Assembly: GCA_030696305.1 (NCBI GenBank)
Contig: JAUYSP010000019.1
Location: 1-46,899, forward strand
Reading direction: 5' to 3'
Length of the DNA stretch: 46,899 bases
DNA from: Legionellaceae bacterium
Lineage (GTDB): Bacteria; Pseudomonadota; Gammaproteobacteria; Legionellales; Legionellaceae
Shown here one piece after another: positions 7,508 to 16,140 of this stretch. The notes beneath the pieces were generated by a model. It was not told the DNA's origin and did no database searches. It worked only from the letters and a program-made list of their open reading frames with translations. The position numbers were made by a program, and so were the translations under genes. Each line of letters begins with the position of its first letter. Position 1 is the stretch's first letter.

Positions 7508-8956
7508 TTAAAACCTGAAATAAAGAAAAGGAGTATAGCCCGAGCTTAGCATTGCACCAGTTGCTAAAACTAAGAAGACAAAAGCCATCAAAAACTGCAG
7601 GGTTATGACAAGAGCATTACCGGTAAAACGCGTATCGAACCACGTTGATTTAAGTTTTTGAAAATAAATCAGCGTTTTTTGAGGTATAACAGTAGTCGCA
7701 AAAATGGAACCAATGAATAATGCTGTTATAGCATGATTGCTAAAAATAAGCCCCCATGGAATCACCGCTGTAGGAGGAACCGAGTGCATGCCAAATAGGA
7801 CCAAAATATAATCTAATGCATACGTTAATGTTGGTGAGCGAAAAAATACCCATCCGATGATGACAATTAACAGCGTCATCGAGCGGCACAATACATTAGG
7901 CAACTTAATATTTTTAGATAACCTACTGGCAGAAAATGCACGCTCAAGAGAAAGAAATAATCCATAATAAGCTCCCCAAGCAATAAAATTCCAACTTGAG
8001 CCATGCCAAAGACCTGATATTAAAAATACGATCCACAAATTGAGATAAGTTCTTAATGCTGTACCTCGATTGCCACCCAGAGGAATGTATAGGTACAACC
8101 GCATCCAATTGGATAGCGAAATATGCCAGCGCTGCCAAAATTCAGTAATACTTCGTGCTATATAAGGGCGATTAAAGTTTTCAGGGAAACGAAATCCAAT
8201 CATACGGGCAAGACCAATTGCCATATCAGAGTAGCCAGAAAAATCGAAATAAATTTGCAAGGTATAGGCGATAATACCACCCCAAGCAAATAAGGGCGAA
8301 AGCATGCTTGGAGGATAGTTAAATACTTTGTCAGACAACATTCCCAACGTATCTGCAAGGAGTAATTTTTTAATTAATCCAATCGTAAATCGGAGAAAGC
8401 CCAATATAAAATCTTGCGAGGTGTGTTGTCGTGTATGAATTTGATGACCAATATCGTGGTACCGAATAATAGGACCCGCAATAAGCTGTGGAAAGAGAAA
8501 AATATACAAAGCACAATCAAAGAAATGACGCGGCGGTAAGGCACGTCCATTATAACTATCTACTAAGTAACTTACTTTATGAAAAGTAATAAATGAAATA
8601 CCTAAAATAAGCGGTAAATTGGGGGTGAATGTCGGCATTAATTCAGAGCAAATAAAATTTAAATATTTTGAAATAATTAAGATCAACACATTTAAAGAAA
8701 TTGCCAGAGCCAGCAACAGTTTCTTATAAGTTAGTTTGAGTTGGCTTTCAGGAGTGATGTACGTCGAAATACGATAATCAAAATAGGTTCCCAAAAACAG
8801 AGCGAATACAAATACTGGTTCGCCCCAGGCAAAAAAAACAATGCTGGCAATTAATGCAACTGCATTTTTTGCGGAAATAGTATTAGGGACCAAATAATAG
8901 CTACTTAAAAATAATGGTAAAAAAACAAATAGGAATAGTGGCGTGGTAAATAACAT
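7508..8956 (-). CDS. MBOAT O-acyltransferase, AlgI-like
   Basis: 482 residues from the chosen ATG; about 10-12 membrane segments. It carries the family core: R-Y-H-D-I-G, Q-I-Y-F-D-F-S-G-Y-S-D-M-A, the H-I-S-L-S-N-W-M-R-L-Y-L-Y-I-P-L-G-G-N segment, and the catalytic-histidine block S-G-L-W-H-G-S-S-W-N-F near residue 315. It transfers acyl groups from cytosolic donor to the periplasmic side. I chose ATG 8956 because the resulting M-L-F-x-x-P-L-F-L-F start matches AlgI-type proteins; a GTG five codons upstream (8971) is possible. It precedes the AlgJ-like gene by 2 bp, forming a two-gene O-acetylation operon. Confidence 0.87.
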   Translation of the reverse strand: MLFTTPLFLFVFLPLFLSSYYLVPNTISAKNAVALIASIVFFAWGEPVFVFALFLGTYFDYRISTYITPESQLKLTYKKLLLALAISLNVLILIISKYLNFICSELMPTFTPNLPLILGISFITFHKVSYLVDSYNGRALPPRHFFDCALYIFLFPQLIAGPIIRYHDIGHQIHTRQHTSQDFILGFLRFTIGLIKKLLLADTLGMLSDKVFNYPPSMLSPLFAWGGIIAYTLQIYFDFSGYSDMAIGLARMIGFRFPENFNRPYIARSITEFWQRWHISLSNWMRLYLYIPLGGNRGTALRTYLNLWIVFLISGLWHGSSWNFIAWGAYYGLFLSLERAFSASRLSKNIKLPNVLCRSMTLLIVIIGWVFFRSPTLTYALDYILVLFGMHSVPPTAVIPWGLIFSNHAITALFIGSIFATTVIPQKTLIYFQKLKSTWFDTRFTGNALVITLQFLMAFVFLVLATGAMLSSGYTPFLYFRF

Positions 8957-9206
8957 AGGAGAGCATCTCACATAATCTAGAATCTAATTTGTTCAAATTG
9001 CCGAGGGAGATTAATCTAAAGTAATTTTTGAGTCAACGAAGGGATATTTTTTGAAGTAAAATATTCCATTTCGAATGGTAGCGTGATATAAAATGTTCAC
9101 ACATAGTCTGAGTAGACAGCATAGTAGGGCTGGTTCTCAATCAGTTGCAGTATTCAATAGATTGATGACTGCTTAGGATAGTTAATTTAAATTAAGGATA
9201 ATAGCA

Positions 9207-10208
9207 ATGGATCATGTTCTTATTACAGGTGGTGCTGGGTATGTTGGTAGTTTATTAACGCCTCAGCTTCTAGCTTTAGGTTACAAAGTAACGGTATATG
9301 ACACCCTATTTTTCGGTGACGATTTCTTACCAAAAAACAATCCCAAGTTAACAATTATCGAAGGTGATATTCGTGATACTGCTCATTTAAGCCAAGCGTT
9401 TAAAGGAGTGGATACAGTAATTAGTCTTGCTTGTATTTCAAATGATGCCAGCTTTGTTTTAGATGAGGCTCTGAGTACCTCCATCAACTTAGAAGCGTTT
9501 GAGCCGATGGTCATTGCGGCTAAAAAAGCAGGTGTTAAGCGCTTTGTTTATGCTTCATCAAGCTCTGTATATGGTGTATCTGATCAACCTAATGTAACAG
9601 AAGAGCATCCATTAATTCCTTTAACGTTATACAATAAATATAAAGGCATGTGCGAACCCGTATTATTCAAACACATGGATGACAATTTCACTTGTGTGAC
9701 TATTCGACCTGCTACAATCTGCGGTTATGCACCGAGATTGCGTCTTGATTTAAGTGTTAATATTTTAACGAACCATGCGATTACCAATAACAAAATCATG
9801 GTATTTGGTGGTGATCAATTGCGCCCGAACTTACACGTTCAAGATATGTGTGATCTTTACACTTTATTATTAACTGTACCAAAGGAAAAAATTGCCGGGC
9901 AAATATTTAATGCTGGTTATGAAAATATGTCGATTCGAGATATCGCGCATGTGGTCAAACGTGTGGTTGAGCAAGAATTCCCTGAAAAAGCACCTTTGGC
10001 GATGGAAGTAACAGAGTCAAATGATAATCGTTCATACCATATTAATTCAGACAAAATTTATCGTTGTTTAGGATTCAAACCTAGCTTAAGCGTGGAGGAT
10101 GCTGTTCGTGATCTATGCCATGCGTTTCGTGACGGGAAAGTTGTTGATAGTATGACCGATGATAAATATTTTAATGTGAAGCGTATCCAAGCATTAGAAG
10201 TGGCATAA
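9207..10208 (+). CDS. NAD-dependent epimerase/dehydratase (extended SDR)
   Basis: 333 residues. Rossmann motif G-G-A-G-Y-V-G (8-14), S-S-S-S-V-Y-G (117-123) and Y142-x3-K146 are intact, so it should be catalytically active on a nucleotide sugar. Y-N-K-Y-K-G-M-C-E and R-P-A-T-I-C-G-Y-A-P resemble SDRs of heptose or 6-deoxysugar pathways, but the exact reaction is not readable. ATG preceded by AAGGAT. It is the first gene of a long plus-strand run; the next SDR starts 2 bp after its stop. The 250 bp upstream, up to the divergent MBOAT gene, must hold the operon promoter, though no convincing -35/-10 pair was found. Confidence 0.85.
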   Translation: MDHVLITGGAGYVGSLLTPQLLALGYKVTVYDTLFFGDDFLPKNNPKLTIIEGDIRDTAHLSQAFKGVDTVISLACISNDASFVLDEALSTSINLEAFEPMVIAAKKAGVKRFVYASSSSVYGVSDQPNVTEEHPLIPLTLYNKYKGMCEPVLFKHMDDNFTCVTIRPATICGYAPRLRLDLSVNILTNHAITNNKIMVFGGDQLRPNLHVQDMCDLYTLLLTVPKEKIAGQIFNAGYENMSIRDIAHVVKRVVEQEFPEKAPLAMEVTESNDNRSYHINSDKIYRCLGFKPSLSVEDAVRDLCHAFRDGKVVDSMTDDKYFNVKRIQALEVA

Positions 10209-10210
10209 TC

Positions 10211-11203
10211 ATGAGTAAACCAATAGCAGTAGTTACCGGCGGTGCTGGGTTTATTGGTAGTCATATGGTCGATTTGCTACTTAATAGGGGCTATCAAGTT
10301 CGACTGATTGATAATTTAGTTGGTGGGCATATGCGAAATATTGCCCATCATCGCGATAACCCTGATTTTGCGTTTGAGCAAATCGATATTATGACCCTGC
10401 AACCTGAGGCGCCATTTTTCAAAGATGCACAGTTTGTTTTTCATTTTGCAGGAATTGGCGACATCGTTCCTTCTATTGAGCAGCCTGTTCAGTATATGGA
10501 AACAAACGTACTGGGTACAGTGCGTGTATTACAAGCTGCGCGTGCTGCAGGGGTCAAGAAGTTTGTGTATGCCGCATCCTCTTCCTGCTATGGTTTAGCT
10601 GCCACGCCGACTACCGAACAGCATCCAATCGATCCACAATATCCCTATGCATTGTCTAAATATCAGGGCGAATGCGCAGCATTTCATTGGCAACAAGTTT
10701 ATAAATTGCCGGTGAATTCAGTGCGAATTTTTAATGCCTATGGCACAAGAGTACGGACTACTGGAGCATACGGTGCTGTTTTTGGTGTATTTTTCAAACA
10801 AAAACTATTAGGGAAACCATATACCGTTGTTGGTGATGGTACTCAGACGCGTGATTTTTTATATGTGACCGACGTGGCCAAAGCATTCTTGGCTGCAGCT
10901 GAAACAGACCTAGTTGGTGAAGTTTGGAATATTGGTGCTGGCAAACCACAATCAGTTAATTATTTGGTTGAATTATTAGGTGGTGGAGCAATCGATTACA
11001 TCCCTAAACGACCTGGAGAACCTGATTGTACTTGGGCTGATATTAGCAAAATTACAACAGAGTTAGGTTGGCAGCCTCATGTTTCGTTTGCTGATGGTGT
11101 CGAGATGATGATGGCTGAAATTGAACATTGGCGAGATGCGCCTTTATGGGATAAAGGCTCGATTGCTACCGCAACCAAAACATGGTTTGAATATTTAAGT
11201 TAA
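10211..11203 (+). CDS. NAD-dependent epimerase (GalE/WbpP-like SDR)
   Basis: 330 residues. G-G-A-G-F-I-G (10-16), the A-S-S-S-C-Y-G active-site loop (122-128), Y146-x3-K150, R-I-F-N-A-Y-G-T-R and the G-D-G-T-Q-T-R-D-F-L-Y-V-T-D-V segment place it with UDP-hexose 4-epimerases and related decarboxylases/epimerases. It follows the previous SDR by 2 bp. A C-terminal tail of about 25 residues continues past the usual domain end. Substrate is unknown. It is paralogous to several other SDRs in the island (9207, 18693, 42055, 43695) but not close to any of them. Confidence 0.85.
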   Translation: MSKPIAVVTGGAGFIGSHMVDLLLNRGYQVRLIDNLVGGHMRNIAHHRDNPDFAFEQIDIMTLQPEAPFFKDAQFVFHFAGIGDIVPSIEQPVQYMETNVLGTVRVLQAARAAGVKKFVYAASSSCYGLAATPTTEQHPIDPQYPYALSKYQGECAAFHWQQVYKLPVNSVRIFNAYGTRVRTTGAYGAVFGVFFKQKLLGKPYTVVGDGTQTRDFLYVTDVAKAFLAAAETDLVGEVWNIGAGKPQSVNYLVELLGGGAIDYIPKRPGEPDCTWADISKITTELGWQPHVSFADGVEMMMAEIEHWRDAPLWDKGSIATATKTWFEYLS

Positions 11204-11225
11204 ACGGTTTATCTAGCGTATCATT

Positions 11226-11242
11226 CGCCCCCTTGGGGGGCG
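11226..11242. other. GC-rich hairpin between operon genes
   Basis: CGCCCCC (11226-11232) and GGGGGCG (11236-11242) form a perfect 7-bp stem with a 3-nt loop in the 81-bp gap after the SDR at 11203. There is no following T-run, so it is not a standard terminator. It could attenuate or protect the upstream part of the transcript. Confidence 0.5.
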
Positions 11243-11284
11243 CAATAGCATAAAAATGGATAATAAAAAAATGGAGCTTTAAAT

Positions 11285-12901
11285 ATGTTTCTAAGTCGCT
11301 ACCAGCATAAAATTAAAACAGTAGAAGAATTGGCTGAAATCATTGGTTCATTTCCAAGAGAGAACAAAACAGTGATGTGCCATGGCGTTTTTGACGTTGT
11401 TCATCCTGGCCACATGCGCCACTTAATGTATGCAAAAGGTAAAGCGGATATATTAATTGCGAGTTTGACTGCTGATCGTCACATTAGTAAAGGTCATTAC
11501 CGTCCTCATATTCCTCAGACTATTCGAGCAGCAAATTTAGCAGCATTTGAGATGGTCGATTATGTGATTATCGATAAAAATCCGACACCGCTAGAAAATA
11601 TTGAAAGACTAAAACCCGATTTTTTTGCCAAAGGGTATGAGTATTCAGCCAAAGCCAAACCTAAAAAAACACAAGAAGAAGAACAACTCATAGCAAGTTA
11701 TGGTGGTGAAATGCTATTCACACCAGGCGATGTCGTGTATTCCTCTTCTAAATTGATTAACCTTGAAGAGCCCATGATTCGCTTAGAAAAACTAGCCGCG
11801 GTTATGGAAATGGATGGCATCTCTCTTGATGATCTAATGGCCAGTTTAAATACTGATAAACCGATTACAGTTCATGTCGTTGGCGATACGATTGTGGATG
11901 GTATTACTTACACGAACGTTATTGGCGGACAAACCAAAACACCAACTTTAAGTGTTCGATTAGAGTCTCAAGAAAATTTTGTTGGCGGAGCCGGTATCGT
12001 TGCTAAACATTTGCAAGCAGCTGGCGCGAATGTCATTTTTACTACCGTTTTGGGCGAAGACCCATTAGCAGAGTTTGTATTGAATGATTTACAGGAAGCG
12101 GGCGTTATTGTTCAGTTGATAGTAGATAAAAATCGTCCCACAACTTATAAAAATGCCATCGTTGCAAATAATTATCGTTTAGTAAAAATCGACACGCTAG
12201 ATAATTCATCTATCTCCGATACGATCGTAGAGCAATTTATTGAAAAAATTAGTTCGACAGATGCTGATGCCGTTATTTTCAGTGATTTTAGGCATGGTAT
12301 TTTCAACAAACGAACAATCGACCAACTCGTTGCTGCTATTCCTGAGGGTTGCTATAAAGTAGCGGATAGTCAAGTCGCCAGTCGTTGGGGAAACATTATT
12401 GAGTTCCAAGGATTTGATTTGATTACTCCTAATGAACGCGAAGCGCGTTTTGCGTTAGGTGATCAGGACTCAGGAATTAGACCTTTAGCGGCTCGTTTGT
12501 ACGATGAAGCAAAATGTAAAACGTTAATTTTAAAATTAGGTGAACGCGGATCGATAACTTGTTGTAACAACAACCATGAATCCATGGATTCTTACGTATT
12601 TGTTGATAGCTTTGTCGATCATTTAATCGATGCAGTTGGCTCAGGTGATGCATTACTTGCCTATGCTACGTTAGCTTTAACCAAAGGTTATTCGCCTGCA
12701 ATAGCAAGCATAGTCGGCTCTATGGCAGCTGCTTGCGAATGTGAAGTTGATGGCAATATTCCAATTGCTAAAGATGACGTCATTAAAAAAATTCAACAAG
12801 TAATGGCTCATTCACAATATCAGTTTGAACCCATTTCAGCATTGGTTGAAAAAGAGTGCCTGGTAAATGCAAGCTATATTGAGGCAGTGGTGGAAGTATG
12901 A
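11285..12901 (+). CDS. Nucleotidyltransferase-PfkB kinase fusion, HldE-like with swapped domain order
   Basis: 538 residues. Residues about 27-175 are a cytidylyltransferase-type domain with G-V-F-D-V-V-H-P-G-H (34-43, the HxGH motif). Residues about 190-515 are a ribokinase/PfkB sugar kinase: G-G-A-G-I-V-A near 234, T-P-N-E-R-E-A-R, and D-A-V-G-S-G-D-A (449-456), where the last Asp is the catalytic base. In E. coli HldE the kinase comes first and the nucleotidyltransferase second; here the order is reversed. The likely role is phosphorylation and nucleotide activation of a heptose or related sugar for the polysaccharide. ATG with TGGAG upstream; its end overlaps the next gene by 4 bp. Confidence 0.85.
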   Translation: MFLSRYQHKIKTVEELAEIIGSFPRENKTVMCHGVFDVVHPGHMRHLMYAKGKADILIASLTADRHISKGHYRPHIPQTIRAANLAAFEMVDYVIIDKNPTPLENIERLKPDFFAKGYEYSAKAKPKKTQEEEQLIASYGGEMLFTPGDVVYSSSKLINLEEPMIRLEKLAAVMEMDGISLDDLMASLNTDKPITVHVVGDTIVDGITYTNVIGGQTKTPTLSVRLESQENFVGGAGIVAKHLQAAGANVIFTTVLGEDPLAEFVLNDLQEAGVIVQLIVDKNRPTTYKNAIVANNYRLVKIDTLDNSSISDTIVEQFIEKISSTDADAVIFSDFRHGIFNKRTIDQLVAAIPEGCYKVADSQVASRWGNIIEFQGFDLITPNEREARFALGDQDSGIRPLAARLYDEAKCKTLILKLGERGSITCCNNNHESMDSYVFVDSFVDHLIDAVGSGDALLAYATLALTKGYSPAIASIVGSMAAACECEVDGNIPIAKDDVIKKIQQVMAHSQYQFEPISALVEKECLVNASYIEAVVEV

Positions 12902-13860
12902 AAGCTATTGTAATCGGATTAGGTATTCAAGGTAAAAAGCGCCAACATCACGCTGGGAGTGATTACGTTTGCAGTGTCGACCCAGTGAAGTCTGAAGCAG
13001 ATTATTGCGATATCAACGAAGTGTCTCTTAATCAATATGATGCTGCTTTGGTTTGCTTACCGGACGAACCTAAATATCAAGTACTCAAATACTTACTTGA
13101 AAATGGTAAACATGTGTTGGTGGAAAAACCGTTATGGACCGAATCCGATGAGCAAATCCTTGAGTTACAGGATATAGCCCACCGTAACAATCTAGTGTGT
13201 TACACAGCCTATAACCACCGTTTCGAACCCCATTTTATTCGAATGAAAGAATTACTCGATTCAGGCGTTTTGGGTTCGATTCGTTATTGCCGTATGTTTT
13301 ATGGAAATGGCACTGCGCGTTTAGTTCGTGATTCTGCATGGCGAGATCAAGGAGCGGGGGTGTTACCTGATTTGGGTTCTCATTTACTTGATACCAGTAA
13401 TTTTTGGTTTGGTAATCAGCCCAAGCATTTTGAAATTGTTACGATGAACAATTTTGAAAATCAAGCGCCGGATCATACTGTCATTATGAATAAAAAGGCC
13501 TCGCCACAACTCATGTTTGAAATGAGTTTGTTATCGTGGCGCAATCATTTTGTATGTGAAATGGTAGGGGAAAAAGGATCTGCATTTATTGAATCACTCT
13601 GTAAATGGGGCCCCAGTCGATTTACCTATCAAGAACGTATTTTACCCAGTGGTAGACCACCAGAAGAAAGTGTAACGTTGGTTCAAGATGACCCTACATG
13701 GGCTTTAGAGTATGCACATTTTAAAAATTTAATAGCAAATGGCGTTCCTACTAATTTAATGACGGATCTTTGGATTCAACAAGAATTGAATCAACTCAGT
13801 GAACGTTATTTTAAAGCAATTGCCTCACATGCAGAGCGTCAATCGGAGATAAACCTATGA
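12898..13860 (+). CDS. Gfo/Idh/MocA-family oxidoreductase
   Basis: 320 residues. N-terminal Rossmann domain opening with V-I-G-L-G-I-Q-G, the family hallmark E-K-P near residue 79 (V-L-V-E-K-P-L), the Y-N-H-R-F segment, and a later G-S-H-L-L-D motif that holds the catalytic His of this family. Members reduce or oxidise sugars, including WlbA/WbpB-type 3-dehydrogenation of UDP-sugars and reduction of ketosugars. ATGA overlaps at both ends (12898-12901 and 13857-13860) imply translational coupling with the kinase fusion upstream and the dehydrogenase-like gene downstream. Substrate not determinable. Confidence 0.85.
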   Translation: MKAIVIGLGIQGKKRQHHAGSDYVCSVDPVKSEADYCDINEVSLNQYDAALVCLPDEPKYQVLKYLLENGKHVLVEKPLWTESDEQILELQDIAHRNNLVCYTAYNHRFEPHFIRMKELLDSGVLGSIRYCRMFYGNGTARLVRDSAWRDQGAGVLPDLGSHLLDTSNFWFGNQPKHFEIVTMNNFENQAPDHTVIMNKKASPQLMFEMSLLSWRNHFVCEMVGEKGSAFIESLCKWGPSRFTYQERILPSGRPPEESVTLVQDDPTWALEYAHFKNLIANGVPTNLMTDLWIQQELNQLSERYFKAIASHAERQSEINL

Positions 13861-15233
13861 CAAACAGAACTCAAATAACGATTGGTTGCGTAGGCATGAC
13901 TCATCTCGGTTTGGTCCACGCTGTAGCCTTTGCTGAAAAGGGATTTGATTTAATTTGCTATGATGAAAACACACAATTAATCAATCAGTTACAAAATAAG
14001 CAATTACCTGTTAATGAACCTCAACTTGATGATTTAGTTGCAAAAAATGCAGCGTATTTGCATTTTACTGATGATTTAAATCAACTGAAACAATGCGCCG
14101 CCGTGTTTATCGCCTATGATGTTCCAACAGATGATCATGGTAATAGTAATCTCGACGTTATTCATCGATTATTAGAAACCGTGAAGCCAGTGCTTACAAA
14201 TACAACGAGTTTAGTCTTATTGTGTCAAGTTCCTCCTGGGTTTACTCGCGAAATACAATTTCCAAAAGATCGTTTATTTTATCAAGTTGAAACTCTTGTA
14301 TTTGGACGCGCAGTTGAACGGGCTTTATATCCAGAACGTTATATTGTCGGCGCATTTGAACCGAATCAAAATCTGCCTGAAGCATATGCACAACTATTAG
14401 CGACATTTGATTGTCCAATTCTAAAAATGCGTTACGAAAGTGCTGAGTTAGCAAAAATATCAATTAACATGTTTTTAGTCGCTTCTGTAACGACAACCAA
14501 TACACTAGCTGAAATTTGTGAAAACATTGGGGCCGATTGGAATGACATTGCCCCCACATTGCGATTAGATAAACGAATTGGCCAACATGCTTACCTTACT
14601 CCTGGCTTGGGCATTGCTGGGGGTAATTTAGAACGCGATTTAAATACTATTATTAAATTAGGACAAACGCATGCGACTGAAACAGCAACTGTCAGTGCAT
14701 GGCTAAAAAATTCAACATACCGACGCGACTGGGTGTTACGCTGCTTAAATGACCACGTCATTTCGAAAAATTCCGTCATCCCGAGCGAAGCGAGGGATCT
14801 CCCATCAATGACCAGCGCTTCCACCCCAACCACAGTATCAAAAGCATTATCAATCTGCATCCTTGGTCTTGCATACAAACCCAACACACATAGTGTAAAA
14901 AATTCACCATCGGTAGCTTTGATTAATCAACTAAAAAATTACAGAATTAAAGCACACGATCCGATTGTAAGAGACCAGCATTTAACTCACGCAATTCGCA
15001 AAGACGAGATTTTTGATGCAGTCCAAGATGCCGATGTCGTTATCATTATGACGCCTTGCGCAGAGTATCAAAATTTATCGATTGAATTACTGTTAAAGCA
15101 CATGAAGGGTAACACCATTATTGACCCCCATCGTTTGTTACAAGTTGATCGTAATCAATCAAACGACGTCAATTATTTCAGTTTAGGACAAAGTTCCATT
15201 CGGAGCGATAAAAAGGAATTAGAACATGCTTAA
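13857..15233 (+). CDS. UDP-glucose/GDP-mannose dehydrogenase homologue lacking the catalytic Cys
   Basis: 458 residues with the three-domain layout: N-terminal Rossmann (G-C-V-G-M-T-H-L-G, 10-18), V-P-P-G-F-T-R at 125-131, the central helical region with the conserved E-x2-K-x3-N pattern (K200, N204), and C-terminal domain (I-L-G-L-A-Y-K-P-N from 335). The family active-site motif G-G-S-C-F-P-K-D is replaced by G-G-N-L-E-R-D (255-261), so the thiohemiacetal-forming Cys is absent. Residues 306 to about 325 (S-V-I-P-S-E-A-R-D-L...) come from a dispersed repeat inserted in frame between the central and C-terminal domains. Overlaps by 4 bp upstream and 8 bp downstream. It may catalyse something other than the usual four-electron oxidation, or be inactive. 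Confidence 0.85.
   Translation: MTNRTQITIGCVGMTHLGLVHAVAFAEKGFDLICYDENTQLINQLQNKQLPVNEPQLDDLVAKNAAYLHFTDDLNQLKQCAAVFIAYDVPTDDHGNSNLDVIHRLLETVKPVLTNTTSLVLLCQVPPGFTREIQFPKDRLFYQVETLVFGRAVERALYPERYIVGAFEPNQNLPEAYAQLLATFDCPILKMRYESAELAKISINMFLVASVTTTNTLAEICENIGADWNDIAPTLRLDKRIGQHAYLTPGLGIAGGNLERDLNTIIKLGQTHATETATVSAWLKNSTYRRDWVLRCLNDHVISKNSVIPSEARDLPSMTSASTPTTVSKALSICILGLAYKPNTHSVKNSPSVALINQLKNYRIKAHDPIVRDQHLTHAIRKDEIFDAVQDADVVIIMTPCAEYQNLSIELLLKHMKGNTIIDPHRLLQVDRNQSNDVNYFSLGQSSIRSDKKELEHA
14772..14804 (+). repeat. Dispersed palindromic repeat inserted in frame (VIPSEARDL type)
   Basis: The sequence around GTCATCCCGAGCGAAGCGAG (14775-14794) followed by GGATCTCC is the widespread bacterial intergenic repeat whose translation gives V-I-P-S-E-A-R-D-L. 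Here it is read in frame within the dehydrogenase-like gene, in an interdomain linker that has no counterpart in typical family members. The inner GAGCGAAGCGAG is partly palindromic. The 83-bp intergenic element at 25895-25977 belongs to a related type (GTCATCC ends). Confidence 0.8.
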
Positions 15234-16119
15234 TCATTTTAATCATACATCGGTAAAACCAAAACGAGTTGTTGTTTTAGGTGCAAAAGGTTTTGTTGGC
15301 GCAACAACAATAAAAAAACTTTCTAAAGAACACATTGACTATGTTGCAATTGGCCGTGAAGACATTGATTTAACTCATCCCAATGCAGCAAATCAACTAG
15401 CAGACCAACTAAAGGCAGAGGACGCGTTAGTAGTGATTTCAGCAAAAGCTCCCTGCAAAAACTACGACATGCTATTGGAAAATATCCAAATGATGAAAGC
15501 GGTTTGTGATGCGCTTAACAAACAACCGGTACAACATGTTATTTATATCAGTTCTGATGCCGTTTACACCGACTCTATGGATAAACTCCACGAACGATCG
15601 CCCGCAGCCCCCACATCACTCCACGGCGTTATGCACCTTGCTCGCGAACAAATGCTGCAATCAATACTGAGCAAAGAATCCTTTGCTATTTTAAGACCCA
15701 GTTTATTATACGGAGCAAACGATCCTCACAACGGCTACGGACCAAACAGTTTCTATCGTTTAGCTATGGCAGATAAACCAGTTGAATTATTTGGTTTTGG
15801 CGAAGAGCAACGTGATCATGTTTATATAGAAGATGTTGCTGAAATTATTTACTTATGTTTGATGCATCGAAGTTATGGCATTTTAAATATTACGTCAGGA
15901 GAAGTGACCTCGTTTTCTGATGTGGTTCGTTTGCTAAATAACTCTTTGGATAAAGCGATCGAAGTTAAGTATCGACAACGAAATGGTGCTATGCCGCATA
16001 ATGGGTATAGAGCGTTTAGCAATGCAACATGTCAACAAGCATTTACTTCATTCGCCTATACCTCACTAACTGACGGATTGCGAAAAATGCATCAAGAAGA
16101 TATAGCCAAACCGAATTAA
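15226..16119 (+). CDS. NAD-dependent epimerase/dehydratase-like SDR with altered active site
   Basis: 297 residues. The Rossmann fold is intact (G-A-K-G-F-V-G, 19-25), as are Y-I-S-S-D-A-V-Y (107-114) and R-P-S-L-L-Y-G-A. At the position of the family Y-G-x-S-K motif it has H-G-V-M-H (133-137), so both the catalytic Tyr and Lys appear as His. The G-F-G-E-E-Q-R-D-H-V-Y-I-E-D-V segment is typical of RmlD/epimerase proteins. It may bind NAD(P) and a nucleotide sugar without the normal chemistry, or use a different mechanism. ATG with AAGGA upstream; it overlaps the dehydrogenase-like gene by 8 bp. Confidence 0.8.
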   Translation: MLNHFNHTSVKPKRVVVLGAKGFVGATTIKKLSKEHIDYVAIGREDIDLTHPNAANQLADQLKAEDALVVISAKAPCKNYDMLLENIQMMKAVCDALNKQPVQHVIYISSDAVYTDSMDKLHERSPAAPTSLHGVMHLAREQMLQSILSKESFAILRPSLLYGANDPHNGYGPNSFYRLAMADKPVELFGFGEEQRDHVYIEDVAEIIYLCLMHRSYGILNITSGEVTSFSDVVRLLNNSLDKAIEVKYRQRNGAMPHNGYRAFSNATCQQAFTSFAYTSLTDGLRKMHQEDIAKPN

Positions 16120-16140
16120 ATGAGAGAAGAGAGAATAGTT

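Noticed and set aside
11226-11242. Intrinsic terminator inside the operon
   Set aside because: A strong hairpin but no T-run follows, and co-oriented genes continue.
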